Shown: positions 1 through 7,215, numbered from the stretch's first letter. The stretch: 19,074 nt of DNA from CAYOFK01 sp964403185 (GCA_964403185.1 CAYOFK010000035.1:1-19074); one strand, 5' to 3'. The notes: generated by a model from the letters alone, not told the origin. Made by a program: numbers and translations.

Positions 1-147
1 GCTATAATTTCATGAGACAGGTTCTGGTTTTAGTATTTTATCCCGGTAGGATACTCAAAAAAAATGTATTCCGGTCGTTGAAATCAACATTGGCTGCATT
101 CCTCAGGATAATTTTCAGTATGTTCGCATGTATAAAACCAGTCACAA

Positions 148-858
148 GTGAGGATTGTATTCTTGTTATTATTCAATAGTGCCTGCATGACCTTATTCGG
201 GCAGCCGGCAGTGAGCGGTTATGCTGAAATTGGCAATTCCCCTGTTCTTGGAACCTTTGGGACATTTGCAATGATTCCGGAATATAAGGTACATGGGTTG
301 GCGGTTGAAACAGGAATAAGCTTACTCGGGTCGGGGCAAAAGGAAACTTTGCTTGATGCAGTTATGCTGAGAGGGAGTTATGCCTTTAGTGTAAAGCAAA
401 ACCCTTTAGGCCTGGCACTGGGATATATATGGAAGCAACCCTCAACAGAACTCAGGGAGACAAACATCTACCTGAGTGTAGATTACGGCCTGAAACACTG
501 GTATTTCCTGTTGGGAAACAATTTCAGGACCTACCGGTTGAGCGGGAATTATCGTGAAGAACAGGGATTCAGCCGGGAAGATTCCCGGATCAGGGAGTCG
601 TGGAACCTGATGTACAGGGTTTCATTCTCTGTAAATGCCCCACAAAAATCATGGAACCTGATCACGACGATCACCAATGTGGATTATTTCCTTATTGAGC
701 AGGAAACCAATCCGCTTTTCAACCTCAGGGGTTTATACAAACCCAGGCAGGATCTGGTTCTTTTCATGGAAGCCTGGTATAAAACTTCAGGAATGCTGAA
801 CATACAGGTCAATCATTACGGGTTCCAATTCAGATTTGGAGTTACATGGGATATTTAA
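148..858 (+). CDS. Small exported protein, possibly an outer-membrane beta-barrel (unknown family)
   Basis: I do not recognise the family. The protein is 236 aa and starts with GTG: an in-frame TAA lies upstream and no in-frame ATG is available between it and the signal peptide. Residues 1-19 look like a signal peptide (MRIVFLLLFNSACMTLFGQ, with cleavage near the Gln). The mature part has alternating polar and hydrophobic residues with many Tyr, Trp and Phe, and ends in an aromatic-rich strand (FQFRFGVTWDI), which would suit a small outer-membrane barrel or a beta-sandwich. There are no cofactor or catalytic motifs that I can see. Its last 13 bases overlap the start of the phosphoesterase gene in another frame, so the two are probably translationally coupled and act in the same envelope process. 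The exact start is uncertain. Confidence 0.7.
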   Translation: MRIVFLLLFNSACMTLFGQPAVSGYAEIGNSPVLGTFGTFAMIPEYKVHGLAVETGISLLGSGQKETLLDAVMLRGSYAFSVKQNPLGLALGYIWKQPSTELRETNIYLSVDYGLKHWYFLLGNNFRTYRLSGNYREEQGFSREDSRIRESWNLMYRVSFSVNAPQKSWNLITTITNVDYFLIEQETNPLFNLRGLYKPRQDLVLFMEAWYKTSGMLNIQVNHYGFQFRFGVTWDI

Positions 859-1721
859 AAAAATACCGGACTGGCCTGAAGACAGGACTGTTGGTGGGTG
901 CACTCTTGCCTGCCGGTTGTATTGGGGATGCTGATCTGACCGGTTTCCTGTATTCCTCCGCCGGTGTCAACAAACGGTTTGAAGAATCCATAAATCATGT
1001 TTCCGCCCTGAGTCTTAAACCTGCTGTGGAAGCAACCGACACTAATGCATACGCATTTATGGCCATCGGCGATGTACACGTTGGGGGAACTGAAAACCTT
1101 GGTTTATTCCTCGATAAAGCTGCCGGTGGGGATGCTTTATTTTTCGCTATTGCCGGTGACCTTTCCACAGGCAAGAAGGAAGATATGCTCGTGATGAAAA
1201 ATTTCCTGAACAGCCACGCATCTGTTCCTTACTACCCCGTAACCGGCAATCATGATCTGTATTTTGATGGATGGCCATCATTCATTCAATATTTTGGTCC
1301 CTCAACCTATTTCTCGACGGTTCGTTGCCGGGACACCTCAGATCTTTTTATTTTTCTTGATTCCGGTTCTGCTACGCTTGGAAAGGACCAGGCCAACTGG
1401 CTGAAGAACCTGCTTAAACAAGAAAGATCAAATTTCAGGTATTGCATCATTGTCACCCATACAAATTTGTTCCGGTCACGCAGGACCACCAGCACCAATC
1501 CACTGGTGGATGAATTGTATTTTCTTATGGACCTGTGTATCGACTATAATATTGACATGGTGATTACCGGGCATGACCACCGTCACTCGGAAGAACAGTT
1601 CGGTCATACTACATTTGTTATCCTGGATGCCCTGCTGGATGGTTATAAATATGCCAGTTATTTAAAGTTGGAGGTCTCTGAACAGGGGATCGATTATCAA
1701 TTTTTTTCTGTTAATCCTTAG
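846..1721 (+). CDS. Lipoprotein calcineurin-like metallophosphoesterase
   Basis: This is a 291-aa protein with a lipoprotein signal: a basic N-terminus, a hydrophobic stretch and a lipobox ending LPAGC with Cys25 as the lipidated residue. The metal-binding motifs of the calcineurin-like phosphoesterase fold appear in order: D76-x-H78 (GDVH), GD at 104-105, GNHD at 134-137, TH at 204-205, and GHDHRH starting at 242. All five are intact, so a dinuclear metal centre and hydrolase activity are expected. The substrate cannot be read from sequence; phosphomonoesters, phosphodiesters and nucleotides are all possible. It should sit in the envelope, facing the periplasm or the cell surface. It overlaps the preceding exported protein by 13 bp and ends 8 bp before the REP array begins. 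Confidence 0.88.
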   Translation: MGYLKKYRTGLKTGLLVGALLPAGCIGDADLTGFLYSSAGVNKRFEESINHVSALSLKPAVEATDTNAYAFMAIGDVHVGGTENLGLFLDKAAGGDALFFAIAGDLSTGKKEDMLVMKNFLNSHASVPYYPVTGNHDLYFDGWPSFIQYFGPSTYFSTVRCRDTSDLFIFLDSGSATLGKDQANWLKNLLKQERSNFRYCIIVTHTNLFRSRRTTSTNPLVDELYFLMDLCIDYNIDMVITGHDHRHSEEQFGHTTFVILDALLDGYKYASYLKLEVSEQGIDYQFFSVNP

Positions 1722-1729
1722 TCTGACAG

Positions 1730-1889
1730 CCGCTTAGCGTTCTAGTAGCCAATAGCCGCTAAGCGCTTTGGAATAACCGCTTAGCGCTTTGGAATAACCG
1801 CTTAGCGCTTTGGAATAACCGCTTAGCGCTTTGGAATAACCGCTTAGCGGATTACAATACCGGCAAGCGGTTGGGCGCTTAGCGGATTA
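1730..1889 (+). repeat. Upstream REP-like array, four 21-bp tandem units plus half-sites
   Basis: Four head-to-tail 21-bp units start at 1756, 1777, 1798 and 1819. Each consists of CCGCTTAGCGC, TTTGGAA and TAA; the first unit has CTAAGC in place of CTTAGC. A terminal CCGCTTAGCGG follows at 1840-1850, a lone CCGCTTAGCG lies at 1730-1739, and a right half-site GCGCTTAGCGG with flank ATTA lies at 1875-1889. CCGC-TTA-GCGG is a small hairpin. The units share 18 bases with the longer hairpin units on the other side of the transposase gene. The array ends 12 bp before that gene's start codon, so it may also influence its expression. Confidence 0.9.
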
Positions 1890-1901
1890 TCATCAGAAAA
1901 T

Positions 1902-2486
1902 ATGAATTTTCAAGAAGATTTTACATATCATTTATTTAATCGCAGCAATGAATTGCTGTATTATAATAACGATAACTATGAATACTTTATCGAAAAAATT
2001 AAAAAACTTATAGTACCCGTAAGTGATATATTAGCATGGTGTTTGCTACCCAACCATTTTCATTTCCTCTTAGTGGTTAAACCAGAGGGCACTGAACTTA
2101 CTAATGAAAACCACAGACCAAATACCCAACTCCTGTCAAAAAACCTTGGTACACTTTTAAGCTCATACACACTTGCACTAAACAAAAAGCAAAACCGAAA
2201 GGGTGCATTATTTGCACATCACACAAAAGCAAAGGCACTGAATTTAGCTGGCATTAATTATCCGGAGATTTGTTTTAATTATATCCACCAGAATCCTGTA
2301 CTAAGCGGGTATGTAAAAAAACCTGCAGATTGGGAATATTCGTCATATAAGGCTTTTTTAAAGAATCGATCTGATGGTATTGTCAATATCAAATTAGCTG
2401 AGGAGATGATCCATTTTGACAGTCAAAATTTTGCGGATTGGTCAAATTTCATGCTTAACGAAAATCTAATCAAACAAATACACTGA
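1902..2486 (+). CDS. REP-associated tyrosine transposase (RAYT), Y1/HUH family
   Basis: This is a 194-aa single-domain Y1 transposase of the IS200-like (Transposase_17) superfamily. The metal-binding HUH motif is His52-Phe-His54 in LPNHFHFLLV, and the catalytic tyrosine is Tyr127 in FNYIHQNPV, the usual RAYT context. The N-terminal YHLFNRSN matches the family's YHvyNRGN block, and WEYSSYKAF follows the active site as in relatives. Length is normal and both active-site elements are intact, so the enzyme is probably functional. RAYTs nick and join single-stranded REP hairpins rather than mobilising their own gene as an ordinary insertion sequence. Palindromic arrays sharing one core lie on both sides, which supports a cognate relation. 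The coding sequence looks more AT-rich than its neighbours, consistent with horizontal acquisition. Confidence 0.92.
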   Translation: MNFQEDFTYHLFNRSNELLYYNNDNYEYFIEKIKKLIVPVSDILAWCLLPNHFHFLLVVKPEGTELTNENHRPNTQLLSKNLGTLLSSYTLALNKKQNRKGALFAHHTKAKALNLAGINYPEICFNYIHQNPVLSGYVKKPADWEYSSYKAFLKNRSDGIVNIKLAEEMIHFDSQNFADWSNFMLNENLIKQIH

Positions 2487-2511
2487 AACAAAGCCGCCTG
2501 GTATCCTTTAG

Positions 2512-2809
2512 CCGCTTAGCGCTTTGGAAGCGCTTAGCGGATCANNNNNNNNNNNNNNNNNNNNNNNNNNNNNNNNNNNNNNNNNNNNNNNNNNNNNNNN
2601 NNNNNNNNNNNNNNNNNNNNNNNNNNNNNNNNNNNNNNNNNNNNCACAACGCTCTGGTATCTTATAACCGCTTAGCGCTTTGGAAGCGCTTAGCGGATTA
2701 CAACACCACTCTGGTATCCTATAACCGCTTAGCGCTTTGGAAGCGCTTAGCGGATCACACAACGCTCTGGTATCTTATAACCGCTTAGCGCTTTGGAAGC
2801 GCTTAGCGG
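2512..2809 (+). repeat. Downstream REP-like array of 56-57-bp hairpin units, broken by the gap
   Basis: Four visible copies of a 29-bp element lie at 2512-2540, 2668-2696, 2725-2753 and 2781-2809. Each is CCGCTTAGCGC, spacer TTTGGAA, then GCGCTTAGCGG: two 11-base arms that pair except for one central T-T mismatch. The copies after the gap repeat with a period of 56-57 bp, and the spacer carries a conserved CTCTGGTATCxTATAA. The trailing flank alternates between GGATTA, GGATCA and GGATTC. All copies have the same orientation as the array upstream of the transposase. Between 2487 and 2842 I see no gene. Total copy number is unknown because of the gap. Confidence 0.9.
2545..2644. other. Assembly gap, exactly 100 N
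   Basis: There are 100 consecutive N inside the downstream hairpin array. A round 100 is the usual placeholder for a gap of unknown length, and the array on both sides explains why assembly broke here. The true number of repeat units is therefore not given by this sequence. Confidence 0.97.
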
Positions 2810-2842
2810 ATTCACAACTGGGACATGCGGCCAAGGTCTTCA

Positions 2843-4135
2843 TTACCAGAGGTTTCTGATCCTTTCTTTCACCTCATATGGATCCGGATCGATATCAAAA
2901 ACGAGATGGGGTTTCAAAAAATACAGTTCATGTTCTTCAGCAAAACACTTCTCCCCGCCCCCGGTGATGTTTAGCATTATCAGTGCCTCCCTGTTAATAA
3001 CACCCTTTTCCACATCCTTTATTAATGTGGCTGTTGCCACAGCAGCAGCAGGATGAATATCAATACCCTCTGATCCTTCAAACAAGTCTGCAGCAATTTC
3101 TGCTTCTTCATTAGTCGCCACCGGTACCGAACCTCCGGCATCTTTCATGGCATCATACAGACCACCAGTGATTGGATAGGGTGGTTTCCGGTTTGATAAT
3201 ACCTTGGCTCTTATCTCCTCAACCTGTTTCCGGGCCAGATCATCATCCAATGGCAGCATAGCCCTGGAATCCGCTTCCCAGGCATCCCGGATGGGTGTAA
3301 ATGGGTGGTTTTGAGAAACCATTAATTTCATTTTATTGTTCCCAAATCGACCGTCCTCAATCAACCGGAGGTTAGCTTCCCAGGCTGCAATGGCCCCGGT
3401 GCCGCTTCCAACCGCCTGGTAATAATAATCCGGGATCCGGCCAATAGTGGTTACCGCCGAAAGAACAGTAGTGCCCATACCATCACGGCGGGCTACATTC
3501 CTGGCTCCTCCCTCCGCTACGAACCCAGGGACTTTTGCTGCAATATTGGAAAGATGAATGGCATCAAAGTAGTCGCTTCCAGTCCTGCTGATTACCAATT
3601 TCACTGATTCATTAACAGGCTTATCAAACCAGAGGCTGTTAATATTGTCCTCAGGTACACAAAGCAATAACGGAATATTGTTATCGGAACAAACTTTGGC
3701 AAAAGCCCGGGCGGTATTCCCGGCCGAGGCCACAATAAGGACCTCACTGTGATTGGAAGACATCCTTCCGCATACCGAATAGGCTTCGGTTTCCTTAAAG
3801 GAACAGGTTTTCATTATGGCTCCCTTTTCGGGCCAGTAGCCGCTGAAGGTGATCCATAAACCGGTCATACCAAGCTCCCTGGCAAGCCCTGTGCTTTTAT
3901 AGGTAATGGGAGGCGCCGAACCATCAAGCATTCGTCTTATTGGCAACCAGTCAGCAAACTTATAAAAGCCCCATGAGTCGTCTTTCAGGTTTAGCTGCTT
4001 TTGTTCATAAAGTGCCCTTATCAGGGTTGTTCCTTTCTCCCCGGGGGCTTCCAGCATCCATCCGGAATCCTTAAATATTTTACCCGAAGCAACTGATTGC
4101 AGTGTATAGCCGGTTGGTTTAAATAAAGGAGTCAT
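2843..4135 (-). CDS. Cysteate synthase-like PLP enzyme (threonine synthase fold)
   Basis: This fold-type II PLP enzyme has about 430 aa. I prefer the ATG at 4135 over an in-frame TTG two codons upstream. It resembles the archaeal cysteate synthase family more than ordinary threonine synthase. The blocks seen are PEKGA..KTCSFKETEA with the likely Schiff-base lysine (about Lys114), VASAGNTARAF, EGGARNVARRDGMGT, the phosphate-binding AVGSGTGAIAAWEA, RKPPYPITGG and EGIDIHPAAAVA. Cysteate synthase converts O-phosphoserine and sulfite to L-cysteate. In methanogens this feeds coenzyme M; in Bacteroidota cysteate is the precursor of capnine-type sulfonolipids. The gene is divergent from the DigH-like gene with about 70 bp between. 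No cysteate acyltransferase is visible here. The alternative is a divergent threonine synthase. Confidence 0.8.
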   Translation of the reverse strand: MTPLFKPTGYTLQSVASGKIFKDSGWMLEAPGEKGTTLIRALYEQKQLNLKDDSWGFYKFADWLPIRRMLDGSAPPITYKSTGLARELGMTGLWITFSGYWPEKGAIMKTCSFKETEAYSVCGRMSSNHSEVLIVASAGNTARAFAKVCSDNNIPLLLCVPEDNINSLWFDKPVNESVKLVISRTGSDYFDAIHLSNIAAKVPGFVAEGGARNVARRDGMGTTVLSAVTTIGRIPDYYYQAVGSGTGAIAAWEANLRLIEDGRFGNNKMKLMVSQNHPFTPIRDAWEADSRAMLPLDDDLARKQVEEIRAKVLSNRKPPYPITGGLYDAMKDAGGSVPVATNEEAEIAADLFEGSEGIDIHPAAAVATATLIKDVEKGVINREALIMLNITGGGEKCFAEEHELYFLKPHLVFDIDPDPYEVKERIRNLW

Positions 4136-4209
4136 ATACAAGTATTTTTAGTACCTGGTAAAATTAAGGATTAATTTATTTCCGGTATATTTAAACCCGG
4201 ATTGTTTAA

Positions 4210-5787
4210 ATGACCTTCATGGAAAAACATGAGTTGAGATTTCTTTTAATGCTACTGATTTCAGGCATCATCCTTTTCCAGGCATGTAATCAGACTGAAT
4301 ATCCAAAACGTGAAATGCGGGCGGTATGGGTGGCTACTGTGCGCAATATCGACTGGCCCTCAGAACCAGGATTGCCGGTAAGGCAGCAGAAAAACGAAAT
4401 AACAGCACTTCTGGATCAGCATAAAGCCAACGGAATGAACGCTATCGTATTCCAGGTACGACCCGGATGTGATGCACTGTATGCCTCAGCTCTTGAACCA
4501 TGGTCGCGCTGGCTCACAGGCATCCAGGGTGAAGCGCCCGAACCGTTGTATGACCCGCTTCAAATGTTCGTGGATGAATGCCGGAAACGAAACATGGAAT
4601 TACATGCCTGGTTTAATCCTTACCGGGCAGTGGTAAATTTCGCGGAAAATCCCATTGATTCAAACCATGTGGCCAGCAGACATCCGGAATGGATATTAAC
4701 CTATGGGGATAACCGGTACCTGAATCCGGGGTTGCAGGAGGTCCGTGATTATGTGTGCAATGTTGTGGCCGATGTGGTGCGCCGGTACGACATTGCTGCC
4801 GTACATATGGATGACTATTTCTACCCATACAAAATTGAAGGACAGGAATTTCCTGATGAGGAAGCTTTCCTGAATTTTCCCGATGGATTCCTTCCGGAAC
4901 AAAAGGAAGACTGGCGTCGTCACAACGTGGATCTGATCATCAAACAACTGCAGGATACCATAAAATCCATCAAGCCCTGTGTACAATTAGGGATCAGTCC
5001 CTTTGGTGTCTGGCGTAACAAGGATAAAGATCCTGCAGGTTCTGAAACTGCTTCAAAGCAAACCAACTATGACGACCTGTATGCAGATATCCTCCTGTGG
5101 CTGAAGGAGGGGTGGATCGATTATGTGGTCCCCCAGGCCTACTGGCATATCGGATTTGAGATTGCCGATCACCAAAAGATCGCAGAATGGTGGGATTCCA
5201 ATTCGTTCAACCGTAATTTGTATATCGGGAATGGGGTTCACCGGTTTGACAGGAAATCCAAAACAAAGCAATGGCGCAGTTCAAAGGAACTGGTTAAACA
5301 ACTCGAACTGGATCGCAACCTGAAGAATGTCTCCGGGAATTTTTATTTTAATTCAAGAGCCTTCCAGAGAAACCCTGTGAAGTTGAATAAGGCCATTCAG
5401 AAAAAGATCTACCCCTACCCTGCCCTGATACCTGTAAATCCGGCATTACCGGTGATAAGGCCCGAACCACCCGTGAATTTACAATTCACACCAGAAGGAA
5501 AGGAAATCAAGATCACCTGGGATCCCGGATCCGCAAATACCTGGTATTATGTGGTGTATTGTTTCAGGAAAAAAGATGAGATCGATCTTTCAGATCCAAC
5601 TAAGATACTTTCTATTACGATGGAACCGGGGATCAGTGTGTCAAAAAAGGATTATAGGAACAAGAACAAGTTCCTAATTACTGCCGTAAGCAGAACTCAT
5701 CATGAGAGTAAAGCTTCCGTAGAAATTATGATCAGTGAGCAGGGAGCAATTGGCAATCTGAAATGTGTTTTTTCAGTATTCAGGTAA
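4210..5787 (+). CDS. GHL10-family (DUF187) lipoprotein glycosidase, DigH/YngK-like
   Basis: This 525-aa protein has a lipoprotein-type signal peptide ending FQAC (Cys26). A glycosyl hydrolase-like 10 catalytic domain spans about residues 33-400, with family blocks MRAVWVATVRNIDWPS, QVRPGCDALY, LHAWFNPYRA, LNPGLQEVRDYV, an acidic VHMDDYFYPY, GISPFGVWRN, and a region ending VDYVVPQ-like before YW. The acidic pair in HMDDYF is the likely catalytic or substrate-binding site. A C-terminal domain of about 100 aa (residues 415-512, beginning PEPPVNLQF) looks like a fibronectin type III beta-sandwich. The E. coli relative DigH (YddW) cleaves peptidoglycan strands stripped of stem peptides during division, so a cell-wall role in the periplasm is the best guess. 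A second ATG three codons in could also be the start. Confidence 0.86.
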   Translation: MTFMEKHELRFLLMLLISGIILFQACNQTEYPKREMRAVWVATVRNIDWPSEPGLPVRQQKNEITALLDQHKANGMNAIVFQVRPGCDALYASALEPWSRWLTGIQGEAPEPLYDPLQMFVDECRKRNMELHAWFNPYRAVVNFAENPIDSNHVASRHPEWILTYGDNRYLNPGLQEVRDYVCNVVADVVRRYDIAAVHMDDYFYPYKIEGQEFPDEEAFLNFPDGFLPEQKEDWRRHNVDLIIKQLQDTIKSIKPCVQLGISPFGVWRNKDKDPAGSETASKQTNYDDLYADILLWLKEGWIDYVVPQAYWHIGFEIADHQKIAEWWDSNSFNRNLYIGNGVHRFDRKSKTKQWRSSKELVKQLELDRNLKNVSGNFYFNSRAFQRNPVKLNKAIQKKIYPYPALIPVNPALPVIRPEPPVNLQFTPEGKEIKITWDPGSANTWYYVVYCFRKKDEIDLSDPTKILSITMEPGISVSKKDYRNKNKFLITAVSRTHHESKASVEIMISEQGAIGNLKCVFSVFR

Positions 5788-5902
5788 CAGATTTTGCGTA
5801 GGTATGATTCTTTCTTTTTGTACTTTTCAGATATGTTATCTCCCGGTATTGTCATATATCTTTTTACAGAATTAGAATCCTGAAGGGATTCAACTTTGAA
5901 TA

Positions 5903-5945
5903 ACCCGGTACAAGCCAAAGTGATAACTTTGGTGCAGTGCCGGGT
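5903..5945. repeat. Compound 43-nt hairpin
   Basis: Outer arms ACCCGGTAC (5903-5911) and GTGCCGGGT (5937-5945) pair over nine positions with one G-T wobble. After an internal loop (AAG / TGCA), inner arms CCAAAGT and ACTTTGG (5915-5921, 5926-5932) pair perfectly around a GATA loop. It starts about 115 bp after the DigH-like gene stop and has no T-tract, so it is not a standard terminator. It may be an intergenic repeat unit. Confidence 0.7.
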
Positions 5946-5980
5946 ACTGGATAGCTACATATAAGCAACCTAATGGCATC

Positions 5981-6001
5981 ATTCCGTACTTGATACGGAA
6001 T
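5981..6001. repeat. Hairpin ATTCCGTA-cttga-TACGGAAT
   Basis: A perfect 8-bp stem with a 5-base loop, 30 bp before the related ATTCCTGC hairpin of the 54-bp element. Both stems begin ATTCC and end GGAAT, suggesting two related palindromes in one composite repeat. Confidence 0.7.
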
Positions 6002-6027
6002 CTTTGTAATGTGAAAATCAGGCTCTT

Positions 6028-6081
6028 ATGGATTCCTGCTTTCGCAGGAATGATATGGAATCTGACTTTTGAGACAGCCCC
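6028..6081 (-). repeat. 54-bp intergenic repeat element, copy 1
   Basis: This copy matches the reverse complement of 19021-19074 at 53 of 54 positions; the only difference is a G/T change near the middle. It contains a perfect hairpin (ATTCCTGC, loop TTTC, GCAGGAAT at 6032-6051). One end reads GGGGCTGTCTCAAAAGTCAG on the minus strand, which resembles the terminal sequence of some insertion sequences. It may be a MITE-like or REP-like element, or a solo insertion-sequence end. Confidence 0.9.
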
Positions 6082-6148
6082 CATTTAAATTCATGTCAAT
6101 TACAAGCTTTGTGCTAATTAGAGTTTGCTTAATACATAGAATAGGACA

Positions 6149-6171
6149 AGCGACTTTAAAAGTCGCTCTAC
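6149..6171 (-). repeat. REP-like hairpin with 5'-GTAG
   Basis: On the minus strand a GTAG tetranucleotide is followed directly by arms AGCGACTTT and AAAGTCGCT (9 bp, one unpaired central base). GTAG at the 5' foot of a palindrome is the hallmark of REP sequences processed by RAYTs. The element at 18807-18831 has the same plan with a different stem. Confidence 0.65.
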
Positions 6172-6203
6172 AGGCTGTCAGCAATTTGTTTTAAAGCAAT
6201 AAT

Positions 6204-6266
6204 ACAATTTAACAATTTGACAATCTTTCTTCCCATTATTCCAACATTCCTATTTTCCATTATTAT
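6204..6266. repeat. Degenerate AT-rich short tandem repeats
   Basis: Three 8-nt units (ACAATTTA, ACAATTTG, ACAATCTT) at 6204-6227 are followed by degenerate ATTCC / CCATTATT repetitions to about 6266. No coding potential is apparent. Confidence 0.55.
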
Positions 6267-6321
6267 TTGTTACCCTTATTGTGAAGCATAACACTGCAGA
6301 CAGAAAATTCATAAATGGAGT

Positions 6322-6468
6322 CGTATTCCGGCTTTTGGTTCCGGGCTAAGACTGTTGGATACGGCACGCAAGAGAGAAATACATCAGTGACCCCGGTCTG
6401 CCGGCTTACAGCCGTCCGACCGGTAAACGAGAACGGGTTCCATTTACCCGTCTGACCGCATAAAGCGG
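6322..6468. other. Cluster of overlapping, partly exclusive hairpins
   Basis: Stems visible on the plus strand: CGTAT-T-CC with GGATACG (6322-6363, one bulge); CCGGTC with GACCGG plus an inner CGGC/GCCG (6393-6423, loop TTACA); GACCGGTAAA with TTTACCCGTC (6418-6452, 9 of 10 pairs); CCGC with GCGG (6456-6468). The second and third share the bases GACCGG, so only one can form at a time. The cluster lies in the 3' flank of the minus-strand YbjQ gene and could be a terminator or 3' UTR element of that operon, or a repeat. Confidence 0.5.
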
Positions 6469-6503
6469 GCGGAAGGGTGAATTTATCAAAAGAGGATAAC
6501 CTG

Positions 6504-6833
6504 CTAACCTTCCTGCTTCTTCTCCAGTTTCACAGCCGTACCATAAGCCAGGAGTTCTGCAGAGCCCTGCATGATGGCGGAAGTGGTAAATCTGATACAG
6601 ACGATCCCATCCGCACCAAGTTCCCTCGCATGGGTCATCATCCGGTCCAGGGCCTGTTCCCTGGATTCGGCAATCATCTTGGTATATTCATCAATTTCCC
6701 CGCCAACAATGTTGCGCAATCCGGCCATGATGTCTTTGCCTATATGCCGGGCCCGGATGGTATTGCCTTTGACCAGTCCAAGTGTTTCAATGATCTTATG
6801 ATCTGTAAATTCGTCTTGAGTAGTTACCAGCAT
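6504..6833 (-). CDS. YbjQ/UPF0145 family protein (putative heavy-metal-binding domain)
   Basis: A 109-aa cytoplasmic protein that spans the whole YbjQ/UPF0145 domain (PF01906 type), of the usual length. Typical features are an N-terminal strand ending TLGLVKGNTIRARHIG, the GLRNIVGGEI-EYT block, a long helix with ARELGADGIVCIRF and a C-terminal AYGTAVKLE strand. The family assembles into ring-like oligomers; it is often labelled heavy-metal-binding, but its function is not established. It lies 11 bp downstream of the two-helix membrane protein gene and probably shares its transcript. The start is the first ATG, with no clear Shine-Dalgarno sequence. Confidence 0.9.
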   Translation of the reverse strand: MLVTTQDEFTDHKIIETLGLVKGNTIRARHIGKDIMAGLRNIVGGEIDEYTKMIAESREQALDRMMTHARELGADGIVCIRFTTSAIMQGSAELLAYGTAVKLEKKQEG

Positions 6834-6844
6834 GATGAGGTGAT

Positions 6845-7048
6845 TTATTTATCAACGTTTTTAGAATAATAGTCGTCTTCCTTGTTTTCCATGCGGTCTT
6901 TCACCACTTTGGCAAAAAGCAGGCCAAATCCTGCAAGGGCAACGAATCCAATGATCCCGTAAGGAAAAGCCGCCACAATGCCAATAATGACCACAACCAA
7001 CCAGACCACTGCAACAATCCCCAACAAGATGTAACCCAGATATTCCAT
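6845..7048 (-). CDS. Small membrane protein with two transmembrane helices
   Basis: A 67-aa protein of unknown family. Two hydrophobic segments (about residues 5-27 and 30-47) are joined by a short turn with PYG, and are followed by a charged C-terminal tail (KVVKDRMENKEDDYYSKNVDK). It is the first gene of a two-gene minus-strand unit with the YbjQ-family gene; the spacing is 11 bp. The arrangement suggests that it anchors or works with the YbjQ ring, which is an inference from position only. Confidence 0.75.
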   Translation of the reverse strand: MEYLGYILLGIVAVVWLVVVIIGIVAAFPYGIIGFVALAGFGLLFAKVVKDRMENKEDDYYSKNVDK

Positions 7049-7215
7049 AATTCTGTATTTATTTAATGAATTGTATGCTAAGTTAGGAAATATTTCAATG
7101 TGAATTTAAACTGACAGGATTAAAGTCCCGTAGGACGAAGATCCATGATGATGAATATAAGGGCCCACCGGATGAAGATATCCACAATAGAATTTTTTAA
7201 ACTGACGGGCAGATT

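Larger units (their letters stand above)
5788..6503. other. Gene-free intergenic region built from hairpin and repeat elements
   Basis: I find no plausible gene in these roughly 700 bases; the open frames here have no family features. The stretch holds, in order, a compound hairpin, a perfect 8-bp-stem hairpin, the 54-bp element shared with the window end, a GTAG-type REP-like hairpin, a low-complexity AT-rich stretch and a cluster of overlapping GC-rich hairpins. Each is listed separately. Confidence 0.75.

Noticed and set aside
12..179. Open frame of about 55 codons at the left edge, overlapping the first gene
   Set aside because: No recognisable family; it overlaps the signal peptide of the exported protein by about 30 bp. 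It could be the tail of an upstream gene, but the window gives no way to tell.
1730..1889. Possible CRISPR array
   Set aside because: The repeated units are contiguous 21-bp tandems with no unique spacers, and no cas genes are present; it fits REP-type repeats.
2793..3056. Plus-strand open frame of 87 codons
   Set aside because: Lies almost wholly opposite the cysteate synthase gene and has no domain features.
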